A stretch of 64,000 bases of DNA, taken from NCBI RefSeq assembly GCF_039909015.1, contig NZ_CP150919.1, forward strand, positions 906,501 through 970,500, written 5' to 3'. The position numbers were made by a program, and so were the translations under genes. The DNA is from Pseudomonas grandcourensis. Its GTDB lineage: Bacteria; Pseudomonadota; Gammaproteobacteria; Pseudomonadales; Pseudomonadaceae. Positions 46,928 to 55,983 of the stretch are shown here, piece by piece; the stretch's first letter is position 1, and every line of letters begins with the position of its first letter. The notes below the pieces were generated by a model. It searched no databases. It had not been told where the DNA came from and saw nothing but the letters and a program-made list of their open reading frames with translations.

Positions 46928-48553
46928 TTATTTGCTGACGCTGACGCCGTAGAAGGAGTTCAAGCCAAATGGGCTGATCTTGAAGTCCTGCACGTTGGCG
47001 CGCATGGGTTGGAACACCGTCGAGTGAGCGATAGGTGTCATAGGCACAGCGTCCTTGAGGACGTGTTGCGCCTGTTTGTACAGCTCGGTGCGTTTGCCTT
47101 GGTCCGAAGTGCGCTTGGCTTGCTTGACGATGTCGTCAAACTTCTTGTCGCACCATTTGGAGAAGTTGTTGCCTTCCAGCGAGTCGCAGCCGAACAGCAC
47201 GTTCAGCCAGTTGTCCGGATCACCATTGTCACCGCTCCAGCCAATCAGCATCGCCTGGTTCTCGCCACCTTTGGAACGCTTGATGTACTCGCCCCACTCG
47301 TAGCTCTGGATCTTGACCTTGAGGCCGATCTTGGACCAGTCGGACTGCAGCATTTCTGCCATCAGCTTGGCGTTCGGGTTGTATGGACGCTGTACCGGCA
47401 TCGCCCAGAGAACGATTTCGGTGCCATCTTTCACGCCAGCTTCCTTGAGCAGCTCTTTGGCTTTCTCAGGGTTGTACGGCGCATCCTTGATGGTGGTGTC
47501 GTAGGACCACTGGGTCGGTGGCATGGCGTTGACGGCCAGTTGGCCGGCGCCCTGGTACACGGAGTCGATGATCTGCTGCTTGTTGACGGCCATGTCCAGT
47601 GCCTGGCGCACTTTCAGGTCAGCCAACGGGTTCGCATCGGTTTGTCCCTTGACCTTGGGCATCACGTTGTAGGCGATGTAACCGAGGTTGAAACCAGCCT
47701 GGTCAGGCAGTTTCAGGGTCTTGTCTTCGCGCAGTGCCTTCAGGTCGGCCGGACGAGGGAACAGGGTGACCTGGCACTCGTTCTTCTTCAGCTTCTGGAT
47801 ACGTACCGACGGGTCGGTGGTGATGGCGAAGATCAGGTTGTCGATCTTCACGTCGTCAGGCTTCCAGTAGTCCTTGTTCCCGGTGTAGCGGATGTTGGAG
47901 TCTTTCTGGTAGCTCTTGAACACGAACGGACCAGTGCCGATCGGCTTCTGGTTGATGTCGGCGGCCTTGCCTTCCTTGAGCAGCTGGGCAGCGTACTCGG
48001 CGGACTGGACCGAGGCGAAGCTCATGGCCATGTTCTGGATGAACGCGGCATCAACATCTTTCAAAGTGAACTTGACGGTCTTGTCGTCGACTTTATCGAT
48101 CTTGGTGATGTTGGTATCCATCCCCATGTCGGTGAAGTACGGGAATTCGGTCGGGTACGCTTTGCGGAACGGGTCATCCTTGTTGATCATGCGATTAAAG
48201 GTGAACAGCACGTCGTCGGCGTTGAATTCACGAGTCGGCTTGAAGTACGGCGTGGTGTGGAACTTGACGCCTTCACGCAGGTGGAAGGTGTAAGTCAGGC
48301 CGTCATCGGAAACGTCCCACTTGGTCGCCAGCCCAGGAATAACGGCGGTGCCGCCGCGCTCGAACTGGGTGAGACGGTTGAACATGGTTTCTGCAGAGGC
48401 GTCGAAGTCGGTTCCGGTGGTGTATTGACCTGGATCGAAACCGGCCGGGCTCCCTTCGGAGCAGAACACCAGGTTAGTCGCTGCTTGGGCGAACGGTGCG
48501 CTGGCTAGCAAGCTTGCGCCAACTAAAAACGGAATGACCGCGTGTTTAAGCAT
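46928..48553 (-). CDS. Dipeptide-binding periplasmic protein (first of three)
   Basis: 541 residues with a signal peptide (about 1-25, ASLLASAPFAQA) and the same SBP_bac_5 motifs as the next gene (LVFCSEGSPAGFDPGQYTT, FHLREGVKFHTTPYF, GTGPFVFKSYQKDSNIRYTGNKDYW, WSGDNGDPDNWLNVLFG). The start is set at 48553 by the signal peptide. It is the promoter-proximal gene of the dpp cluster, with palindromes about 180-210 bases upstream. Confidence 0.93.
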   Translation of the reverse strand: MLKHAVIPFLVGASLLASAPFAQAATNLVFCSEGSPAGFDPGQYTTGTDFDASAETMFNRLTQFERGGTAVIPGLATKWDVSDDGLTYTFHLREGVKFHTTPYFKPTREFNADDVLFTFNRMINKDDPFRKAYPTEFPYFTDMGMDTNITKIDKVDDKTVKFTLKDVDAAFIQNMAMSFASVQSAEYAAQLLKEGKAADINQKPIGTGPFVFKSYQKDSNIRYTGNKDYWKPDDVKIDNLIFAITTDPSVRIQKLKKNECQVTLFPRPADLKALREDKTLKLPDQAGFNLGYIAYNVMPKVKGQTDANPLADLKVRQALDMAVNKQQIIDSVYQGAGQLAVNAMPPTQWSYDTTIKDAPYNPEKAKELLKEAGVKDGTEIVLWAMPVQRPYNPNAKLMAEMLQSDWSKIGLKVKIQSYEWGEYIKRSKGGENQAMLIGWSGDNGDPDNWLNVLFGCDSLEGNNFSKWCDKKFDDIVKQAKRTSDQGKRTELYKQAQHVLKDAVPMTPIAHSTVFQPMRANVQDFKISPFGLNSFYGVSVSK

Positions 48554-48735
48554 GGTGGCCTCATGATTTGTTGTCATTTTTGGAATTAGAGGACGACCTC
48601 GTGAGTCGTGCCTGCGGATACTTATGCAGGGGCCATACCCAATGCAAGATCCAGAGTGACTACAAGCCTTAAACGGTGGCACGAACGTACCTTAATGTCG
48701 CATTTGTGTAATTCCTGACGCATTTGACCGTTTGC

Positions 48736-48762
48736 GCGTCATTTTTACGGTGCAAATGACGC
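48736..48762. promoter_or_regulatory. Palindrome upstream of the dpp operon (candidate operator)
   Basis: A perfect inverted repeat GCGTCATTT-N9-AAATGACGC. Two direct copies of GCATTTG lie close by (about 48698-48725), on the dpp side. In P. aeruginosa the dpp genes are repressed by PsdR; whether this is its site cannot be said from sequence alone. Confidence 0.5.
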
Positions 48763-48943
48763 ACTTTTACAGTGCGCTCATGGCTCAGGTTGCTCCCGCG
48801 TGGGGCGGTGGTGTTACTTATTCATACCCCGGATTGTGGGGTGGGCATGGCGTGAATAAGAGTGGTTATTGTTGCACCGATAGTGGCCAATCGACGGCTT
48901 TTCTCGGGTGGACCTATCCAGTTATAGCTCATGCCTGAAAACT

Positions 48944-48980
48944 GCCAAAAAAAACGGCGATCATTTTCATGATCGCCGTT
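48944..48980 (-). terminator. Terminator of the SIMPL-domain gene
   Basis: An 11-base perfect stem AACGGCGATCA/TGATCGCCGTT with a six-base loop and eight T residues after it on the minus strand. Confidence 0.92.
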
Positions 48981-49000
48981 CTTGTTTACGGGCTATCGAT

Positions 49001-49717
49001 TCAAGGCATCAGCACTTCAATCGAGCCATCGGCGGTCATGCTGACCTGGCTGGTGCCGGCCTCGACATCCGGAGTCACCGGTGCGCTGTCCATGGCGGCG
49101 GCTTTCATCATCATCGGCGCGCGCAGGTACGGCTGTGGATATCCGTTGCTGTTGAGGTTCAGGTTGACGATTTTGTAGCTCTTGCCGCCCAGAGCATCAG
49201 TCGCAAGCTGGGCGCGGGCCTTGAAGGCGGTCACGGCGTCCTTGAGCAGCGCGTCTTCGCTGGCCTTGCGGGTCGGGGTGGCGATGGCGAAGTCCATGCC
49301 ACCCATTTTCAGGTCGGTGAGCAGTTCGCCGGTCAGTTTCGACAGTGCGGCGAAGTCCGAGCTTTCCAGGCGCAATTCGGCGCGCTCGCGCCAGCCGGTG
49401 ATTTTCTGGCCCTTGGTGTCGTAGATCGGGTAGCTGTTGCGGCTGCCCTGGCGCAAGGTGATGTCCTTGACTTGCTTGGCCTGGGCCAGCGCCTTGTTCA
49501 TGGTGGTGCTGACGTCGGCGGCGAGTTTGGCCGGGTCGGTGTTCTGTTCTTCGGTGTAGAGGGTCACGATCATCAGGTCGCGGGCCACTTCCTGACTGAC
49601 TTCGGCGCGCAGGGAAATCTGGTTGTAATGAAGCTCGTCGGCGGCCAGGGCCGGGAGGCTGGCGACGGTGCCTACACTCAGGACGAGGAGGGCGGCGCTG
49701 CGGCGGAATGTGTGCAT
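49001..49717 (-). CDS. Periplasmic SIMPL-domain (DUF541) protein
   Basis: 238 residues. Signal peptide about 1-25 (VASLPALA), then one SIMPL domain with the typical IVTLYTEEQNTDPAKLAADV start, the SRNSYPIYD centre and ATPTRKASEDALLKDAVTAFKARAQLATDALG. Members form ring-shaped oligomers in the periplasm (BP26/YggE relatives); some reduce oxidative stress, but the role here is unknown. It is monocistronic with a strong terminator, between roxS and the dpp operon. Confidence 0.9.
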   Translation of the reverse strand: MHTFRRSAALLVLSVGTVASLPALAADELHYNQISLRAEVSQEVARDLMIVTLYTEEQNTDPAKLAADVSTTMNKALAQAKQVKDITLRQGSRNSYPIYDTKGQKITGWRERAELRLESSDFAALSKLTGELLTDLKMGGMDFAIATPTRKASEDALLKDAVTAFKARAQLATDALGGKSYKIVNLNLNSNGYPQPYLRAPMMMKAAAMDSAPVTPDVEAGTSQVSMTADGSIEVLMP

Positions 49718-49837
49718 GAAGGCTCCTTGAAAGGTGCGCAGGGGTATGGTCCGGGCCTGCGTGAAACCATCAGACTCTAGCTTTTATGTTCCGGTTCGCA
49801 CAGTTACAACTTCTATACAGATAGACCTCAGGTGGCC

Positions 49838-49972
49838 CTGTGGCGAGGGGGCTTGCCCCCGTTGGACTGCGAAGCAGTCCCAATACCTGCCGCCGCATTT
49901 TTCTCGGTCGGACCAAGTGAGGCAATCGCGACTGCTCCGCAGCCGAACGGGGCAAGCCCCCTCGCCACAGAG
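49838..49972. repeat. REP pair (GGCGAGGGGGCTTGCCCCC family)
   Basis: Two inverted copies starting CTGTGGCGAGGGGGCTTGCC and ending GGCAAGCCCCCTCGCCACAG, separated by about 90 bases that hold a further internal palindrome (GACTGCGAAGCAGTC). It fills most of the 373-base gap between the SIMPL gene and roxS. Confidence 0.9.
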
Positions 49973-50090
49973 TTCTCTGTGCGCCGATTATCGCTGTAGG
50001 GCTGTGGCCGTTTGCCGCACTTTTGCCTGTCAGCCCCCGCGCTTGGTTATACTCCCTGCGATCCGCCTGGAGCGCTCATCAGGAGAGCTC

Positions 50091-51353
50091 ATGCTCGCCC
50101 CCGTTCAAATCACTTCCGCGACTCGCCAGAACCTCTGGCGGCTGACGTTCATCCGCACGTTAGTGCTGGCCGCCCAGGCCGGTTCAGTTGGCCTGGCCTA
50201 CTGGCTCGAATTGCTACCACTGCCCTGGTTTCAACTGGCGGCGACGCTCGCATGTTCAATGCTGTTGTGCGTGTTCACGGCGATTCGCCTGCGCACCTCG
50301 TGGCCGGTGACCGAGCTTGAATACGCCGTGCAACTGGCCTGCGACCTGTTTATCCACAGTGCCTTATTGTATTTCTCCGGCGGCTCGACCAACCCCTTCG
50401 TTTCCTATTATCTGGTGCCGTTGACCATTGCTGCGGTGACGTTGCCATGGCGTTATTCGGTGATCCTGTCGGGTATCGCGCTGACGATGTACACGCTGTT
50501 GCTGGCGCAGTTCTACCCGCTGCAAACCTTTCCGATCGCTCGGGAAAACCTGCAGGTGTACGGGATGTGGTTGAGCTTCGCCCTTGCCGCCGCGGTGATC
50601 ACCTTCTTCGCCGCGCGCATGGCCGAAGAGCTGCGTCGCCAGGAAGAGTTACGCGCCATTCGTCGCGAAGAAGGCCTGCGCGATCAGCAACTGCTGGCCG
50701 TCGCCACCCAGGCCGCCGGCGCGGCCCATGAACTGGGCACGCCGTTGGCGACCATGAGTGTGCTACTTAAGGAAATGCGTCAGGACCACCATGATCCGAT
50801 GTTGCAGGACGACTTGAGCGTGCTGCAGGATCAGGTCAAGTTATGCAAGCAAACCTTGCAGCAACTGGTGCGCGCCGCCGAGGCCAATCGCCGGTTGGCG
50901 GTGGAAATGCAGGACGTCACCGATTGGCTGGATGAAGCCCTCAATCGCTGGCACCTGATGCGCCCGGAAGCCAGCTATCGCTTCCAGCGCCTCGGCCAGG
51001 GCCCGGTCCCCCGCATGGCGCCGCCGCCGGACCTGACCCAGGCTTTGCTGAATCTGTTGAACAACGCTGCCGATGCCTGCCCCGAAGGGCTGCAAGTGAC
51101 GCTGGACTGGGATTGGGAAAACCTGACCATCAGCATCCGTGACCATGGCGCCGGTGTGCCGCTGGCCATCGCCGAGCAAATCGGCAAACCGTTTTTTACC
51201 ACCAAGGGCAAAGGTTTCGGCCTGGGCCTGTTTTTGAGCAAGGCCAGCGTGACACGCGCCGGCGGCTCAGTGAAACTCTACAGTCATGAGGAAGGTGGCA
51301 CGCTCACCGAGCTGCGCCTGCCCCGTGTCGCCCGAGGAGACGAACATGAGTGA
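50091..51353 (+). CDS. roxS: Redox-sensing histidine kinase RoxS (RegB/PrrB family)
   Basis: 420 residues. Six membrane segments (about 20-185), including the family's quinone-binding signature GGSTNPFVSYYLVPLT at about 100-115. His213 in AAHELGTPLAT is the phosphorylation site; NLLNNAADACPEG (N-box), DHGAGVP and GLGLFLSK follow. RoxSR controls respiratory oxidases and cyanide tolerance in pseudomonads. The start at 50091 has AGGAGA upstream. It overlaps roxR by 8 bases. Confidence 0.94.
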   Translation: MLAPVQITSATRQNLWRLTFIRTLVLAAQAGSVGLAYWLELLPLPWFQLAATLACSMLLCVFTAIRLRTSWPVTELEYAVQLACDLFIHSALLYFSGGSTNPFVSYYLVPLTIAAVTLPWRYSVILSGIALTMYTLLLAQFYPLQTFPIARENLQVYGMWLSFALAAAVITFFAARMAEELRRQEELRAIRREEGLRDQQLLAVATQAAGAAHELGTPLATMSVLLKEMRQDHHDPMLQDDLSVLQDQVKLCKQTLQQLVRAAEANRRLAVEMQDVTDWLDEALNRWHLMRPEASYRFQRLGQGPVPRMAPPPDLTQALLNLLNNAADACPEGLQVTLDWDWENLTISIRDHGAGVPLAIAEQIGKPFFTTKGKGFGLGLFLSKASVTRAGGSVKLYSHEEGGTLTELRLPRVARGDEHE

Positions 51354-51906
51354 AGAGATCCAAGTCGAAGGCGAAGAACTGCCGCATTTGTTGCTGGTCG
51401 ATGACGACGCCACATTCACCCGCGTCATGGCCCGCGCCATGGCCCGCCGCGGTTTTCGCGTCAGCACTGCCGGTTCCGCCGAGGAAGGCCTGGAGCTGGC
51501 CAAGGCCGATCTGCCGGATTACGCCGCTCTGGACTTGAAGATGGACGGCGATTCCGGCCTGGTGCTGCTGCCCAAGTTGCTGGAAATGGACCCGGAAATG
51601 CGCGTGGTGATCCTCACCGGTTACTCGAGCATCGCCACCGCCGTCGAGGCGATCAAGCGTGGTGCCTGCAACTACCTGTGCAAGCCGGCAGACGCCGACG
51701 ACGTGCTGGCGGCGCTGCTGTCCGAGCACGCCGACCTCGACAGCCTGGTGCCGGAAAACCCGATGTCCGTGGACCGCCTGCAGTGGGAGCACATCCAGCG
51801 CGTGCTGACCGAACACGAAGGCAACATTTCCGCCACGGCCCGTGCCCTGGGCATGCACCGCCGCACCCTGCAGCGCAAACTGCAGAAGCGTCCCGTTCGC
51901 CGCTGA
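51346..51906 (+). CDS. roxR: Response regulator RoxR (RegA/PrrA family)
   Basis: 186 residues. Receiver domain (about 12-130) with VDDD, phospho-acceptor Asp63 (ALDLKMDGDSG), TGYSS and CKPAD; a proline-containing linker; a Fis-type helix-turn-helix at the C-terminus (GNISATARALGMHRRTLQRKLQ). It overlaps roxS by 8 bases with AGGAGA upstream, so the two are coupled. Confidence 0.95.
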   Translation: MSEEIQVEGEELPHLLLVDDDATFTRVMARAMARRGFRVSTAGSAEEGLELAKADLPDYAALDLKMDGDSGLVLLPKLLEMDPEMRVVILTGYSSIATAVEAIKRGACNYLCKPADADDVLAALLSEHADLDSLVPENPMSVDRLQWEHIQRVLTEHEGNISATARALGMHRRTLQRKLQKRPVRR

Positions 51907-51950
51907 ACCTGCGCTGAACGAATGCGGGCCGTATCTCGCGACAAACCGGA

Positions 51951-51968
51951 CCGATCATCTATGATCGG
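51951..51968. other. Short palindrome after roxR
   Basis: CCGATCA-TCTA-TGATCGG, a seven-base perfect hairpin 45 bases after the roxR stop. No T-run of note follows, so it may be a weak terminator or a protein site for the next gene. Confidence 0.4.
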
Positions 51969-52003
51969 TTCGTGTTCGTACTTTTCTCTATCGAGCCTTA
52001 TCC

Positions 52004-53731
52004 ATGAATCAGAACGCTGAGTATTCCGCGGTCAACGACGCCGTGCGCGGGCAGTTTTTTCGCAAAGTGTGGGCGATGATCACGCCTTACTGGCGCAGTG
52101 AAGAGAAGGCCAAGGCCTGGACACTGCTGATCGCGGTGATTGCGCTGTCGCTGATCAGCGTGGGGATCTCTGTGTGGTTCAACACCTGGTACAAGGACTT
52201 CTACAACGCCCTGCAAAAGAAGGACGAGGCCGCGTTCTGGCAACTGATCCTGTACTTCTGCGCGATTGCGGCGGTGGCGATCGTCGGCGCGGTGTATCGG
52301 CTGTATCTGACGCAGATGCTGACGATCCGCTGGCGGGCATGGCTCACCGAAAAGCATTTTGCACGCTGGTTGGGTGACAAAAATTACTACCAACTGGAGC
52401 AGGGCGGTTACACCGATAACCCGGACCAGCGGATTTCCGAAGACCTCAATAACTTCACCTCCAACACCCTTGAGCTGGGTATCGGGCTGCTGCGCAATAT
52501 CGTCAGCCTGGTGTCGTTCTCGATCATCCTGTGGGGCGTGTCGGGCAGCATTGAAGTATTCGGTATCACCATTCCCGGCTACATGTTCTGGTGTGTGCTG
52601 GTCTACGCGGTGGTAGGCAGTTGGTTGACGCATTTGATCGGTCGTCGCCTGATTGGCCTGAACAACCAGCAACAACGTTTCGAAGCCGACCTGCGTTTCT
52701 CCATGGTGCGAATTCGCGAGAATGCTGAAAGCATCGCGTTGTATAACGGCGAACCGAACGAAAACCGTCGGTTGAGCGGCCGCTTCGGGATGGTCTGGCA
52801 CAACTTCTGGGACATCATGAAAGTGTCCAAGCGCCTGACGTTCTTCACCGCCGGTTACAGCCAGGCCGCCATCATCTTCCCCTTCATGGTTGCCGCCCCG
52901 CGTTACCTTTCCGGCAAGATCGAACTGGGCGAACTGATGCAAATCAGCTCGGCGTTCGGCAATGTGCAGGAGAGCTTCAGCTGGTTTATCAGTGCGTACC
53001 AGAGCCTCGCTTCCTGGCGCGCCACCTGCGATCGTCTGCTGAGCTTCCACCAAGCCATGCGTGACAACGAAGAGCGTGCGCCGGCCATCGATGTACAGAA
53101 TTCGGGCTCGGTGCTGAAGGTGCACAACCTCGGCCTCGACCTGGCTGAAGGTCGCCACCTGCTGACCAACGCCGACATGACCGTGAAGGAAGGTGAGCGT
53201 GTGATGCTCAGCGGTCGTTCCGGCAGCGGCAAGTCGACCCTGCTGCGGGCGATGGGACATCTGTGGCCGGCCGGCCACGGCAGTATTCGCCTGCCATCGG
53301 CGCGCTACCTGTTCCTGCCGCAAAAACCGTATTTGCCGATTGGCACCCTGCGCGATGTCCTGAGTTATCCACAGCCCGGCGATACCTATCCGAACGAGCG
53401 CTACGTGCAGGTGCTGGAAACCTGCCGCCTGCCGCACCTGATTGCCCGTCTCGACGAAGCCAACCACTGGCAGCGCATGTTGTCGCCTGGTGAGCAGCAG
53501 CGCCTGGCCTTTGCCCGCGCGCTGCTTTATGCACCGCAGTGGCTGTATATGGACGAAGCCACTTCGGCGATGGACGAAGAGGATGAGGCCACGCTGTATC
53601 AGGCGCTGATTGATGAGTTGCCGGGGCTGAGCATCGTCAGCGTCGGCCATCGCAGCAGCCTGAAGCGCTTCCACCCGCGGCACATTCGTATCGAGAATGG
53701 CCATCTGGTGGATCAGGCTGTAACTGCATAA
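52004..53731 (+). CDS. ABC transporter, fused permease/ATPase, YddA/SbmA-like
   Basis: 575 residues. N-terminal SbmA/BacA-like membrane domain with about six segments (40-320) and conserved WYKDFYNALQKKD, RWLGDKNYYQL and NPDQRISEDL. The ABC domain (about 365-570) has GRSGSGKST, signature LSPGEQQRLAFARALLY and YMDEATSAMDE. Family members act as exporters or peptide/cobalamin importers; the substrate here is unknown. It stands alone between roxSR and the galactarate cluster. Confidence 0.9.
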   Translation: MNQNAEYSAVNDAVRGQFFRKVWAMITPYWRSEEKAKAWTLLIAVIALSLISVGISVWFNTWYKDFYNALQKKDEAAFWQLILYFCAIAAVAIVGAVYRLYLTQMLTIRWRAWLTEKHFARWLGDKNYYQLEQGGYTDNPDQRISEDLNNFTSNTLELGIGLLRNIVSLVSFSIILWGVSGSIEVFGITIPGYMFWCVLVYAVVGSWLTHLIGRRLIGLNNQQQRFEADLRFSMVRIRENAESIALYNGEPNENRRLSGRFGMVWHNFWDIMKVSKRLTFFTAGYSQAAIIFPFMVAAPRYLSGKIELGELMQISSAFGNVQESFSWFISAYQSLASWRATCDRLLSFHQAMRDNEERAPAIDVQNSGSVLKVHNLGLDLAEGRHLLTNADMTVKEGERVMLSGRSGSGKSTLLRAMGHLWPAGHGSIRLPSARYLFLPQKPYLPIGTLRDVLSYPQPGDTYPNERYVQVLETCRLPHLIARLDEANHWQRMLSPGEQQRLAFARALLYAPQWLYMDEATSAMDEEDEATLYQALIDELPGLSIVSVGHRSSLKRFHPRHIRIENGHLVDQAVTA

Positions 53732-53742
53732 ACACCGAAAAA

Positions 53743-53836
53743 CCTGTGGGAGCGAGCTTGCTCGCGATGGCTAACTGACATTCAACGACGATGTTGCCTG
53801 CCAGATTGTCATCGCGAGCAAGCTCGCTCCCACAGG
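53743..53836. repeat. REP pair (GGGAGCGAGCTTGCTCGCGAT family)
   Basis: Inverted copies starting CCTGTGGGAGCGAGC and ending GCTCGCTCCCACAGG, with about 45 bases between; follows the ABC transporter gene. Confidence 0.93.
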
Positions 53837-53923
53837 GGATAGTGTTCACCGACGGTGATCGTACAACCGCGTTGCGCTATGATGCGCTTTCAGCCGCCGA
53901 ACTTTTCGAGACAGATGTTCACC

Positions 53924-54673
53924 ATGGAAAACCTGAACGACGCACCACGCCTCCCACGCAAGCGCCGCAGCCTCGCTCAGGAACTGGTGACGGTGCTGTC
54001 CGAGCAGATCCGCGATGGCCATCTCAAGCGTGGCGACAAGTTACCCACCGAGTCGGCCATCATGGATGCCCATGGCGTCAGCCGCACGGTGGTGCGCGAG
54101 GCGATTTCCCGTTTGCAGGCGGCGGGGCAAGTGGAAACCCGCCACGGTATCGGCACCTTCGTGCTCGACACGCCGAGCCCGAGCGGTTTCCGTATCGACC
54201 CGGCGACCGTGGTGACCTTGCGCGATGTGCTGGCGATCCTGGAGCTGCGCATCAGTCTGGAAGTCGAGTCTGCCGGGCTGGCGGCGCAACGTCGCAGCCC
54301 GGAACAGTTGGCCAACATGCGCGCCGCCCTTGATGCGTTGAATGAAAGCGCCGCTCACGCCAGTGACGCCGTGGCTTCGGACTTCGCCTTCCACCTCGAA
54401 ATCGCGCTGTCCACCGGCAACCGTTACTTCACTGACATCATGACCCACCTGGGCACCAGCATCATTCCGCGCACACGGCTGAACTCCGCGCGCCTGGCCC
54501 ATGACGACCAGCAGCACTACATGGGTCGCCTGAGCCGTGAGCACGAAGAAATCTACGACGCCATTGCCCGTCAGGATTCCGATGCGGCCCGGGCCGCCAT
54601 GCGTTTGCACCTGACCAACAGCCGTGAGCGGTTGCGTCATGCCCATGAAGAGGCTGAGGCGCAGCGGGGGTAA
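53924..54673 (+). CDS. GntR-family (FadR/FCD) regulator of the galactarate/glucarate genes
   Basis: 249 residues. The winged helix-turn-helix is at about 15-75 (LKRGDKLPTESAIMDAHGVSRTVVREAISRL), with an all-helical FCD effector domain at about 90-240 (LELRISLEVESAGLAAQRR, DFAFHLEIA, HEEIYDAIARQD). The FCD histidines and Asp bind a metal and usually a small carboxylate. It precedes the catabolic genes, which makes it their likely repressor. The start is ATG 53924 (MENLNDAP); an ATG three codons upstream is possible. Confidence 0.9.
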   Translation: MENLNDAPRLPRKRRSLAQELVTVLSEQIRDGHLKRGDKLPTESAIMDAHGVSRTVVREAISRLQAAGQVETRHGIGTFVLDTPSPSGFRIDPATVVTLRDVLAILELRISLEVESAGLAAQRRSPEQLANMRAALDALNESAAHASDAVASDFAFHLEIALSTGNRYFTDIMTHLGTSIIPRTRLNSARLAHDDQQHYMGRLSREHEEIYDAIARQDSDAARAAMRLHLTNSRERLRHAHEEAEAQRG

Positions 54674-54710
54674 GCAATCTGCCCTTGTCCTCCATCGTCT
54701 GAACTACCGC

Positions 54711-54787
54711 TATCGCGAGCAGGCTCGCTCCTACAGTGGATCTCGCAACACTGAAGATCACTGTAGGAGCGAGCCTGCTCGCGATAG
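54711..54787. repeat. REP pair (TAGGAGCGAGCCTGCTCGCGAT family)
   Basis: Two inverted copies, CTATCGCGAGCAGGCTCGC on the left edge and its complement on the right edge, about 30 bases apart. The same family recurs at 60523-60589. Confidence 0.92.
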
Positions 54788-54961
54788 GGCCGTAAGCCAT
54801 AAAACAAATCCAGCAGCTTTCCCGTATCTTCCGACAACGTATCTCTCAAGCGACCGTTTATCACGGTACTCGCAACTGTCCTTCCTCCGCTGAAACCCGC
54901 TAAAACTCAGGCAGACAGCCTTTCTTGTCGAACAATTTTCACCCCCGGCGATGAAATGCAG

Positions 54962-54999
54962 TTGACGGTTGTATTTTAAGTTGTACGATGACCTACAAC
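54962..54999 (+). promoter_or_regulatory. Promoter and GntR-type operator upstream of kdgD
   Basis: TTGACG (54962-54967) and TACGAT (54984-54989) are 16 bases apart. The inverted repeat GTTGTA-N8-TACAAC (54980-54999) covers the -10 element. FCD-type GntR regulators typically bind TTGTA/TACAA palindromes, so repression by steric block is likely. Confidence 0.6.
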
Positions 55000-55056
55000 T
55001 TCAGCGCAGGCTGAACGGTTTTCTCACACAACGTCGCAATCCAGGGTGTTCGAATA

Positions 55057-55968
55057 ATGAATCCACAAGAACTGAAGTCCATCCTCTCTTCCGGTCTACT
55101 GTCTTTCCCGGTCACCGATTTCAATGCTCAGGGCGACTTCAATCGCGCGGGTTACATCAAACGTCTCGAATGGCTGGCCCCATACGGCGCCTCGGCACTG
55201 TTCGCCGCGGGCGGCACCGGTGAGTTCTTCTCTCTGGCGGCCAGCGAGTATTCGGAAATCATCAAGACTGCCGTAGACACCTGCGCCACCAGCGTGCCAA
55301 TCCTGGCCGGTGTGGGCGGTGCGACCCGCCAGGCCATCGAATACGCTCAGGAAGCCGAGCGTCTGGGCGCCAAAGGCCTGTTGCTGCTGCCGCACTACCT
55401 GACCGAAGCCAGCCAGGACGGCGTTGCCGCCCACGTTGAAGCCGTGTGCAAATCGGTCAACATCGGCGTGGTGGTCTACAACCGTAACGTCTGCCGCCTG
55501 ACCGCGCCGCTGCTGGAACGTCTGGCCGAGCGCTGCCCGAACCTGATCGGCTACAAGGATGGCCTGGGTGATATCGAGTTGATGGTGTCGATCCGTCGCC
55601 GCCTCGGTGATCGCTTCAGCTACCTGGGTGGTTTGCCGACCGCCGAAGTCTACGCCGCGGCCTACAAGGCGCTGGGCGTGCCGGTCTACTCCTCGGCGGT
55701 GTTCAACTTCATCCCGAAAACCGCGATGGATTTCTACCACGCGATCGCTTGCGAAGATCACACCACCGTCGGCAAGATCATCGACGACTTCTTCCTGCCG
55801 TACCTGGATATCCGTAACCGCAAGGCCGGTTATGCCGTGAGCATCGTCAAGGCCGGGGCAAAGATTGCCGGCTACGACGCAGGTCCTGTGCGTGCACCGC
55901 TGACCGATCTGACTGGCGAAGAGTACGAAATGCTCGCCGCGCTGATCGACAAGCAGGGTGCGCAGTAA
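55057..55968 (+). CDS. kdgD: 5-dehydro-4-deoxyglucarate dehydratase
   Basis: Converts 5-keto-4-deoxy-D-glucarate to 2-oxoglutarate semialdehyde with loss of CO2 and water. It has 303 residues of the DapA/NAL TIM-barrel superfamily. [12 protein letters not shown] is the substrate-carboxylate loop, Tyr in VVVYNRN is catalytic, and Lys167 (YKDGLGD) forms the Schiff base. It is the first structural gene of the galactarate/glucarate cluster. Confidence 0.95.
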   Translation: MNPQELKSILSSGLLSFPVTDFNAQGDFNRAGYIKRLEWLAPYGASALFAAGGTGEFFSLAASEYSEIIKTAVDTCATSVPILAGVGGATRQAIEYAQEAERLGAKGLLLLPHYLTEASQDGVAAHVEAVCKSVNIGVVVYNRNVCRLTAPLLERLAERCPNLIGYKDGLGDIELMVSIRRRLGDRFSYLGGLPTAEVYAAAYKALGVPVYSSAVFNFIPKTAMDFYHAIACEDHTTVGKIIDDFFLPYLDIRNRKAGYAVSIVKAGAKIAGYDAGPVRAPLTDLTGEEYEMLAALIDKQGAQ

Positions 55969-55983
55969 CACATCCGTTTAAGT

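Larger units (their letters stand above)
48554..49000. other. Region upstream of the dpp operon
   Basis: 447 bases. It contains the palindrome at 48736-48762 and the terminator of the SIMPL gene at 48944-48980. Between 48770 and 48900 I see no reliable gene. Confidence 0.6.
54674..55056. other. Gap between the GntR gene and kdgD
   Basis: 383 bases without a gene. It holds a REP pair (54711-54787) and the promoter/operator of the catabolic genes (54962-54999). Confidence 0.7.

Noticed and set aside
47009..48508. 499-codon plus-strand frame opposite the first dipeptide-binding protein
   Set aside because: Antisense shadow; the minus-strand gene has signal peptide and family motifs.
48732..48938. 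68-codon plus-strand frame upstream of dpp
   Set aside because: No ribosome-binding site, begins inside the operator palindrome and has no family features.
49734..50090. Extended start of RoxS
   Set aside because: The upstream part translates the REP pair; the ATG at 50091 has AGGAGA and leads into the membrane domain.
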